Below are positions 6,373 through 10,927 of a DNA stretch of 10,927 bases, in pieces; within the stretch, counting starts at the first letter, position 1; each line of letters starts with the position of its first letter. The position numbers and the translations under genes were made by a program. Below the pieces are notes generated by a model. The model did not search any database. It saw nothing but the letters and a program-made list of their open reading frames with translations, and was not told the DNA's origin. The DNA comes from Candidatus Caldarchaeum sp. (GTDB lineage Archaea; Thermoproteota; Nitrososphaeria_A; Caldarchaeales; Caldarchaeaceae), in NCBI GenBank assembly GCA_025054795.1, contig JANWZU010000192.1, positions 1 through 10,927 on the forward strand. The letters are read 5' to 3'.

Positions 6373-7185
6373 CTTCGGCTCTATAGTCAGGTATCCGTAA
6401 AGCTCGCAGCCACAGGCTTTAGGCGCATCCGATGATTCCAGAATCCCCTCCAGAACCTTCGAGAAAACTGTGGAGACCTCGTTTTTGAGCTGTTTCTCAT
6501 CCTCCGGCACAAGCACGTTAGAGCCGTCGGGAGCCTTGTAAACCCCCTCCGCATAGTCTATCGAGTAGCATACAGGAGCGTAGCACATGTCAAGTTCACG
6601 GGCTAGGTTGGCTTCCGTAGCCATGGTCATCCCCACCACATCTCCGCCGATGATTCTCAGATATCTTATTTCCGCCGCTGTCTCAAGCCTCGGCCCGTTG
6701 ACACAGACGTAAACACCTCCCCGCTTAAGCCGTTTGCCGAGAAAACTGCTGACCTTGGCGAGCCTGCTCATGAGGTCGGGGCAGAAGGCGGGATGCATTC
6801 TTATGTGGCGTGATTTTTTAGCTGTGAAAAACGTTCTGCGCATGTGGTCGGCTAGGTCTATGAAGTCGTCGCAGAGTATCAAATCACCTACTCTAACCTC
6901 TTGCGTCAAGCTTCCGACGGTGTTGAAGGAGACAATCCTGCTGACGCCCATCTTTTTTAATGCGTAGATGTTCGCACGGTAGTTTACGAACGGAGCCGTG
7001 ATCTCGATCTTCTCCAACCCATGCCTAAAGATGAGGACGTACTTCTTACCGCTGTGAGCTAAAAATTTCAACGGACTCGTCAAGCCGTATGGTGTTTTAA
7101 TTCTCTTAGCCGGAGAAAGTTTCTCACGTATTTCAGCGGTCAGGATGCTTTTTTCAACCCCGCCGATGAACCCGAGTTGATGCAT
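6322..7185 (-). CDS. mtnP: Methylthioadenosine/methylthioinosine phosphorylase-family enzyme
   Basis: This 287-residue cytoplasmic protein belongs to the MTAP/PNP family, which splits nucleosides such as 5'-methylthioadenosine with phosphate into the base and a sugar 1-phosphate. Visible family elements are FIGG (6-9), RHG (54-56), NYRANIYAL (68-76), FNTVGSL (87-93), NGPRLET (163-169), GMTMATEANLARE (185-197) and SIDYAEG (208-214). Oddities are several. The phosphate loop reads GGVEKS rather than GG(S/T)G. The segment before YRAN lacks the usual His. The specificity segment has DYA where MTA phosphorylases have DYD and MTI phosphorylases usually have Asn at the first position. The CGC motif (258-260) resembles the Cys-x-Cys of hyperthermophile homologues, where it aids heat stability. 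About 17 residues beyond the usual end extend into dppF. The start ATG has no in-frame upstream alternative. It lies 36 bases downstream of mptE. Exact substrate (MTA, MTI or 5'-deoxyadenosine) is unresolved. Confidence 0.85.
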   Translation of the reverse strand: MHQLGFIGGVEKSILTAEIREKLSPAKRIKTPYGLTSPLKFLAHSGKKYVLIFRHGLEKIEITAPFVNYRANIYALKKMGVSRIVSFNTVGSLTQEVRVGDLILCDDFIDLADHMRRTFFTAKKSRHIRMHPAFCPDLMSRLAKVSSFLGKRLKRGGVYVCVNGPRLETAAEIRYLRIIGGDVVGMTMATEANLARELDMCYAPVCYSIDYAEGVYKAPDGSNVLVPEDEKQLKNEVSTVFSKVLEGILESSDAPKACGCELYGYLTIEPKLKPVVKMARNKSAVGK

Positions 7186-7206
7186 GCTGAATCGAGTCGC
7201 TTGAGC

Positions 7207-7214
7207 GATTTAAG
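7207..7214 (-). promoter_or_regulatory. Weak TATA-like element before mtnP
   Basis: The minus strand reads CTTAAATC, 22-29 bases before the ATG at 7185, in the 36-base gap after mptE. No Shine-Dalgarno sequence precedes this ATG, unlike mptE. A leaderless transcript separate from the mptA-mptE message is therefore possible. The match to a TATA box is weak. Confidence 0.3.
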
Positions 7215-7221
7215 TGTGTTC

Positions 7222-8022
7222 TCATCTACACGCGTCTATTTCATGCGTTGAAGAGAGTTCGAAGATTAACTCACTCCACTTGGTGTTTGTGAAGCCCTCC
7301 AAATAGCTGCATCCGGACGAGACGTTGTAGAAAGAGCATTTGGAGTTCATCGCGAGATGTGTCAGCAGCCGTTTGGCTATCTGCAGTTTTCTCCTCTTCC
7401 TCTCCATCTCGGTCTCCGACAGCGGATGAGGTTTTGAGTGTCTCCCCGCAACACCTTCGAAATCCATGCCAGCTATGGCTATGTTCTTCACGCCCAGCTC
7501 CTCACACATGTAGACAGCTCTGTCGCCGTCCGTGAAGCCTCCGAAGTTATCCAGAACACCTACTGGCTCCGTCTGCGTAGTGCCCAAAACCCTATTAGGC
7601 AGGGCTGGGACAAGCTGCTTTATCCTGTCAACGTTGTCGCCATGTGCATGAACAACTAATAACGAGCCGGCATGAGCAGCTTCAAGCAAAACCCCATCCC
7701 CGCCGTCCAAGTCGGTGACAACGATGTCTGGCTTAACGTTTCTTTCGAGGAAAGCTCCGCACGCTCCGTCAGCGGCTACCGTCAAAACTTTCGACAACCC
7801 TACTTCTTCTAGAAAATCGTCGAGGTCTTTGTCGAGCGACGGGCCCGCTCCGAAAACCACGGCGCAACTGTGCTTGTGAATGAAATGCAGGTCTCTTCGG
7901 GTCAGGCTTCTGTTTTTAATCAACTCCGACAAAAGCAGAGCTGCCTGTAGGTCTTTAGAGGGGTCTATACTCAGCTCTAAGCAGATTTGATGGTAAAGCT
8001 TAAGCCACGCTTTTATCTCCAA
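7222..8022 (-). CDS. mptE: 6-hydroxymethyl-7,8-dihydropterin pyrophosphokinase MptE
   Basis: This 266-residue cytoplasmic enzyme transfers pyrophosphate from ATP to 6-hydroxymethyl-7,8-dihydropterin, giving the activated pterin used in tetrahydromethanopterin or folate-type cofactor synthesis. It belongs to the archaeal MptE (COG1634/DUF115-like) family, unrelated to bacterial FolK. Motifs in order are VVFGAGPSLD (55-64), ADGA (84-87), VVTDLDGG (101-108), VVHAHGDN (123-130), GTTQTEP (147-153), NFGGFTDGDRA (159-169) and GMDFEG (185-190). The Asp-rich TDLDG and DGDRA elements probably bind Mg-ATP. The start is TTG at 8022: an in-frame stop lies 21 bases upstream and AGGAG precedes the TTG by 5 bases. 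The first 23 bases overlap the end of mptA, so the two are probably translationally coupled. Pairing with MptA, an earlier enzyme of the same pathway, strongly supports the assignment. Confidence 0.92.
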   Translation of the reverse strand: MEIKAWLKLYHQICLELSIDPSKDLQAALLLSELIKNRSLTRRDLHFIHKHSCAVVFGAGPSLDKDLDDFLEEVGLSKVLTVAADGACGAFLERNVKPDIVVTDLDGGDGVLLEAAHAGSLLVVHAHGDNVDRIKQLVPALPNRVLGTTQTEPVGVLDNFGGFTDGDRAVYMCEELGVKNIAIAGMDFEGVAGRHSKPHPLSETEMERKRRKLQIAKRLLTHLAMNSKCSFYNVSSGCSYLEGFTNTKWSELIFELSSTHEIDACR

Positions 8023-8902
8023 GCTGTCTCCTAAGATTGCCTAAGGTTGTTATTAGCGATGACTCGAGGTTATGCTGATGTATGCTTTCCAACGACTTTA
8101 CACGTATGGCCACAACGTTTACATCGGGTACGTAGGGGAATTTTCTGACCACAGCTTCAGCGGCGTATCTAACAACATCCTCCACGAATCTAGGGCTTTC
8201 AACAGCCTCGATCACCAGCGCCGCTTCGTCGGGTCTTTTGAGCAGCTCCATGGTTCTGCTGCTGAAGGACTGCTTCAACACATCGAGAAGGTCGAGGAAC
8301 GACGTTATGCCGTCGCTTTCTAACAAGATGCTGGCGTAGCTTCTCTGCATGTGTGTTGCTATGGGTGTTCCATCACTCACTCCGCCGTTAACTTTGGAGT
8401 ATATTTCGCGGACAACTTCTTTTGCGCATGGACAGGCCGTTATTCCTGCCGCCCTCACTCCTACGAAGTTTCTTAGCTGAAGCGAAGTGTCAAGACGTTT
8501 TGCGTATGACTTCAAAGCGACTTCAAAGTGCTCAAGCGAATCTACCATGCTAACAGGCGTCTTGTCGGCGCTGAAGAATTTCGCCCTAACCGATACGTAG
8601 GCTTCGGTCGAGTAGGCATGCTGCTCCAGAAGCCTTCTCGCTATGATTGATGTTAGGTGATGGAAGGTTGAGCCGTCAACCTGCGAAACACCCCACTTGA
8701 CAGCCTCGTATGTACGGGATGCATGTATGCCTCTTAGGTTTCTGGGGAGGTTCACCGCAGCCTTGATACGCGGTACAGCTGCAAACTTGACGCCGTTGAA
8801 CGTAATCTCCCCCAAAGGCACGGAGATGTCAGAAACTGAAACCCAATCTATCTCCACCGGCTTTGGAGCTTCCTCCGACTGCACGTCCCTCGAAATTATC
8901 AT
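8000..8902 (-). CDS. mptA: GTP cyclohydrolase MptA (FolE2/COG1469 family)
   Basis: This 300-residue cytoplasmic enzyme opens GTP and starts archaeal pterin synthesis. The characterised archaeal MptA is Fe(II)-dependent and yields 7,8-dihydroneopterin 2',3'-cyclic phosphate. Family motifs seen are RGIHASR (57-63), GITACPCAKE (153-162), THMQRS (183-188), LLKRPDEA (220-227), RFVEDVVR (238-245) and ESIHQHN (272-278). By comparison with FolE2 enzymes, likely metal ligands are Cys157 (first Cys of CPC), His184, Glu226 and one of His275/His277; this is recalled, not aligned. The full family core is present, so the gene appears intact. The ATG at 8902 has a good TATA box at leaderless distance. It heads the minus-strand group mptA-mptE(-mtnP). 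The intermediate enzymes (cyclic phosphodiesterase and dihydroneopterin aldolase) are not in this window. Confidence 0.93.
   Translation of the reverse strand: MIISRDVQSEEAPKPVEIDWVSVSDISVPLGEITFNGVKFAAVPRIKAAVNLPRNLRGIHASRTYEAVKWGVSQVDGSTFHHLTSIIARRLLEQHAYSTEAYVSVRAKFFSADKTPVSMVDSLEHFEVALKSYAKRLDTSLQLRNFVGVRAAGITACPCAKEVVREIYSKVNGGVSDGTPIATHMQRSYASILLESDGITSFLDLLDVLKQSFSSRTMELLKRPDEAALVIEAVESPRFVEDVVRYAAEAVVRKFPYVPDVNVVAIRVKSLESIHQHNLESSLITTLGNLRRQLGDKSVA
8028..8032 (-). promoter_or_regulatory. Shine-Dalgarno site fixing the TTG start of mptE
   Basis: The minus strand reads AGGAG, 5 bases before the TTG at 8022, within the last codons of mptA. An in-frame stop at 8041-8043 rules out a longer start. 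This supports TTG and reinitiation by ribosomes finishing mptA. Confidence 0.6.
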
Positions 8903-8925
8903 TCAACAACCCGGAAACCATGGAC

Positions 8926-8933
8926 TTTATAAA
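8926..8933 (-). promoter_or_regulatory. TATA box of mptA
   Basis: TTTATAAA, a perfect palindrome, lies 24-31 bases before the mptA ATG. The distance predicts transcription starting at or next to the ATG, that is a leaderless mRNA. No Shine-Dalgarno sequence is present. Because it is palindromic it could in principle also be bound in the + orientation, but it is about 120 bases from the ligase start. Confidence 0.6.
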
Positions 8934-9004
8934 CGTGCTGCAGCATAACATCAAGACAAAACTTCGGAATAACCATAAAAACCAGCCCTACAAACCCGTT
9001 TCTA

Positions 9005-9027
9005 CTTAAAAAATCACACGTATTTAT
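9005..9027 (+). promoter_or_regulatory. lig: Promoter region of the DNA ligase gene
   Basis: Two TATA-like elements are present. CTTAAAAAAT (9005-9014) would place the transcription start about 17 bases before the ATG. TATTTAT (9021-9027) is 26-32 bases before the ATG and would give a leaderless message. No clear Shine-Dalgarno sequence precedes the ATG, which slightly favours the second. The rest of the 150-base gap (8903-9052) shows no further structure that I can support. Confidence 0.4.
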
Positions 9028-9052
9028 CGGGGCTGCAGCGACTAAAAGCTGG

Positions 9053-10807
9053 ATGCTGTTCCGTGAGCTGGTCGATTACTACGAGAGGCTCGAGGCGACG
9101 ACTAAGAGGCTTGAGATGACGGACATCCTCGCCGAGCTTCTTTCAAAAGCGCCTGCCAAAATAATCGACAAGGTTGTTTACATGACTTTAGGCGAGCTCT
9201 ACCCGGCTTACGTAGGAGTTGAGCTGGGTGTGGCGGAGAAGCTTGCGCTCAAAGCCGTTAGGCAGGTTTCGGGCGCTGGGGAGAAGGCTGTGAACGAGCT
9301 TCTCTCACGCCACGGAGACGCCGGGACGGTGGCCATGCTGCTGCTCCGAAGCAAGGAGCAGACAACCCTCTTCGCCGAAGAGCTGACCGTCGAGGATGTT
9401 TATTCATCGCTTGAGAAGATAGCCAAGGCCTCTGGACCTGGAGCGGTAGAGGTCAAGACAGCCATCCTGTCGAGGCTTATCTCCCAAGCAACGCCTCTCG
9501 AAGCCAAGCACATACTAAGAATAGTGACTGGAGCCATGCGGCTCGGTGTAGCCGACATGACTGTTCTCGATGCTTTAGCGAAGGCTTTCGGAGGCGAGAG
9601 AGACGTCTACGAGAGGGCTTACAACCTCAGCTCCGACATAGGGCTGGTTGCAAAGACAGCGGCGGAGGAAGGAGTTGAGGGTGTGGCCCGCTTCAGAGTG
9701 AAGGTGGGGATACCGGTTCGATGCATGCTGGCTGAGAGGCTGTCATCAGCCCGTGAGATACTTGAGAAGATGGATGGAAAAGGGTTCGCCGAATACAAAT
9801 ACGACGGAGAAAGAATGCAGATACACAAGGCTGGAGAGAAAGTCTCGATTTTCTCAAGAAGGCAGGAGAACATCACCCACCAGTATCCCGACGTCGTGAT
9901 AATGGTGAGACAGCGTGTTAAAGCAAGCGAAGCCATCCTCGAATGCGAAACCGTACCAATAGACCAGGAGACAGGCGAGATGCTGCCTTTCCAAGAGCTG
10001 ATGCACAGAAAGAGGAAAAAAGAGATACAGAAAGCAGTCGAAGACTACCCTGTAGCTCTCTATTTCTTCGACATACTCTACCTCGACGGCGAAGACCTAA
10101 CGACTAAAACGTTCCTCGAAAGGAGAAAAAGGCTTGAGCAAGTAATCAACGAGGATGAAAGGGTGAAGCTGAGCAGGGGCGTTTTAGCGGTCTCGATCGA
10201 CGACGTTGAACGGGTTTTTGCAGAGGCAGTTGAAGCCGGATGTGAAGGCGTGATAGTCAAATCTGTTTCAGACGACAGCGTTTACAGGGCGGGAGCCCGT
10301 GGATGGCAGTGGATTAAGTTCAAAAGAGACTACCGCAGCGAGATGATTGACACGGTTGACCTCGTGGTGGTCGGAGCATTCTACGGCAAGGGTAGGAGGA
10401 AGGGAAAGTTCGGCACACTTCTGGTGGCGGCCTACAACCCCGGTAAAGATGTTTTTCAGACGGTTTGCAAGGTAGGGACAGGGTTCAAGGACGAGGACTT
10501 GGAAAGGTTTACAGAGATGTTTGAACGGCTCAAACTGCCGCACAAAAACCCACGCGTCGACTCGGTGATGCAGCCCGACGTATGGGTTCAGCCGCTTGTC
10601 GTGCTGGAGATTATAGGAGCGGAGGTGACTCTAAGCCCTGTCCACACATGCGGCCGAGACGCTGTGAAGGAGGGTTATGGGCTGGGAATCAGGTTCCCTC
10701 GGTACACAGGCAGGATTAGAGACGATAAGAAGCCCGAAGACGCTACCACCGACGAAGAAATAGTTGAGATGTACAGAAGGCAGCTGAAGAAAATAGAGGC
10801 GGAGTAG
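9053..10807 (+). CDS. lig: ATP-dependent DNA ligase, archaeal LigI-like
   Basis: This 584-residue enzyme seals nicks in DNA during Okazaki-fragment joining and repair, using ATP to form a lysyl-AMP intermediate. The N-terminal DNA-binding domain covers about residues 1-220 (starting ELVDYYERLEATTKRLEMT, with LLLRSKEQTTL at 96-106). The nucleotidyltransferase domain carries motif I KYDGER with Lys249 as the AMP acceptor, SRRQENIT (268-275), motif III YFFDILYLDG (337-346), motif IV EGVIVK (398-403) and motif V WIKFKRDY (420-427). The OB-fold domain follows (about 430-560) with KVGTGF (473-478) and the motif VI-like RFPRYTGRIRDDK (547-559). Length is typical of archaeal ligases and no core motif is missing. 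It is transcribed divergently from mptA and convergently with the partial gene at the window edge, 5 bases away. Confidence 0.97.
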   Translation: MLFRELVDYYERLEATTKRLEMTDILAELLSKAPAKIIDKVVYMTLGELYPAYVGVELGVAEKLALKAVRQVSGAGEKAVNELLSRHGDAGTVAMLLLRSKEQTTLFAEELTVEDVYSSLEKIAKASGPGAVEVKTAILSRLISQATPLEAKHILRIVTGAMRLGVADMTVLDALAKAFGGERDVYERAYNLSSDIGLVAKTAAEEGVEGVARFRVKVGIPVRCMLAERLSSAREILEKMDGKGFAEYKYDGERMQIHKAGEKVSIFSRRQENITHQYPDVVIMVRQRVKASEAILECETVPIDQETGEMLPFQELMHRKRKKEIQKAVEDYPVALYFFDILYLDGEDLTTKTFLERRKRLEQVINEDERVKLSRGVLAVSIDDVERVFAEAVEAGCEGVIVKSVSDDSVYRAGARGWQWIKFKRDYRSEMIDTVDLVVVGAFYGKGRRKGKFGTLLVAAYNPGKDVFQTVCKVGTGFKDEDLERFTEMFERLKLPHKNPRVDSVMQPDVWVQPLVVLEIIGAEVTLSPVHTCGRDAVKEGYGLGIRFPRYTGRIRDDKKPEDATTDEEIVEMYRRQLKKIEAE

Positions 10808-10812
10808 CGTTT

Positions 10813-10927
10813 TCAGACTTCAACAAGTTCATCCGCAGGTATGAACCTCCTGTACCATCTCTCGAGCATGTCGTCAGTTGCCACGTGGAGCTCCACAGGC
10901 TCGTCCAAAGACCTGTAAACCTTTACC
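10813..10927 (-). CDS. 3' end of an unidentified protein gene (partial)
   Basis: An open frame enters from the right edge on the minus strand and ends in TGA at 10813-10815, giving the last 37 residues. The visible tail contains ELHVATDDMLERWYRRF and ends FIPADELVEV. It is charged and hydrophilic with no membrane segment. The codon use (AGG arginine, GAG glutamate) matches the neighbouring genes, and the frame stays open while another frame on the same strand has a stop. The 5-base convergent gap after the ligase fits the dense packing seen elsewhere. I do not recognise the family from this fragment. Confidence 0.55.
   Translation of the reverse strand, partial: VKVYRSLDEPVELHVATDDMLERWYRRFIPADELVEV

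Noticed and set aside
6373..6420. Shared terminator between dppF and mtnP
   Set aside because: The genes overlap and no oligo-T tract on either strand lies just past either stop. T-runs deeper in mtnP (near 6810, 6952 and 7149) are too far to assign with confidence.
8903..9052. Small RNA, tRNA or riboswitch in the intergenic gap between mptA and the ligase
   Set aside because: I found no cloverleaf, conserved loop or clear stem. The gap is accounted for by two divergent promoters.

Overview
This window looks like chromosomal DNA from a thermophilic archaeon, most likely of the TACK superphylum (Thaumarchaeota, Aigarchaeota or Bathyarchaeota relatives); this lineage guess is inference. It rests on an archaeal ATP-dependent DNA ligase, the archaeal pterin enzymes MptA and MptE, TATA-like boxes about 25-30 bases before several start codons, heavy use of AGG/AGA arginine and ATA isoleucine codons, and a C-terminal Cys-x-Cys motif in a nucleoside phosphorylase like that of hyperthermophile enzymes. 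Genes are tightly packed and I see no mobile element, CRISPR array, tRNA or rRNA.

Layout. A class II (zinc) aldolase (28-666, +) runs tail to tail, 2 bases apart, into a large peptide/oligosaccharide-type ABC substrate-binding protein (669-2507, -). A 105-base divergent promoter region separates the binding protein from a four-gene permease/ATPase operon on the + strand, dppB-dppC-dppD-dppF (2613-6372), whose genes are only 2-3 bases apart. Together these five genes form one complete importer: a binding protein anchored at the membrane by its C-terminus, two permeases and two ATPases. Both ATPases end in a four-cysteine motif of identical spacing that probably binds an iron-sulfur cluster.

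The dppF end overlaps by 51 bases the end of a minus-strand group: mptA (GTP cyclohydrolase, 8000-8902), mptE (6-hydroxymethyl-dihydropterin pyrophosphokinase, 7222-8022, overlapping mptA by 23 bases) and an MTA/MTI phosphorylase-family gene (6322-7185). MptA and MptE catalyse the first and a later step in making the pterin half of tetrahydromethanopterin or folate-type cofactors. The phosphorylase works on the purine nucleosides left by polyamine and S-adenosylmethionine-radical chemistry and may have its own promoter.

A second divergent promoter region (8903-9052) precedes the ATP-dependent DNA ligase (9053-10807, +). The window ends in the 3' end of an unidentified minus-strand gene.

Nothing here is plainly a new defence or mobile system. 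The points most worth checking are the phosphorylase (altered phosphate loop, mixed substrate motifs, C-terminal extension into dppF), the matched cysteine clusters in the two ATPases, the twin-arginine plus C-terminal-anchor design of the binding protein, and a possible 5-deoxypentose salvage link between the phosphorylase and the aldolase.
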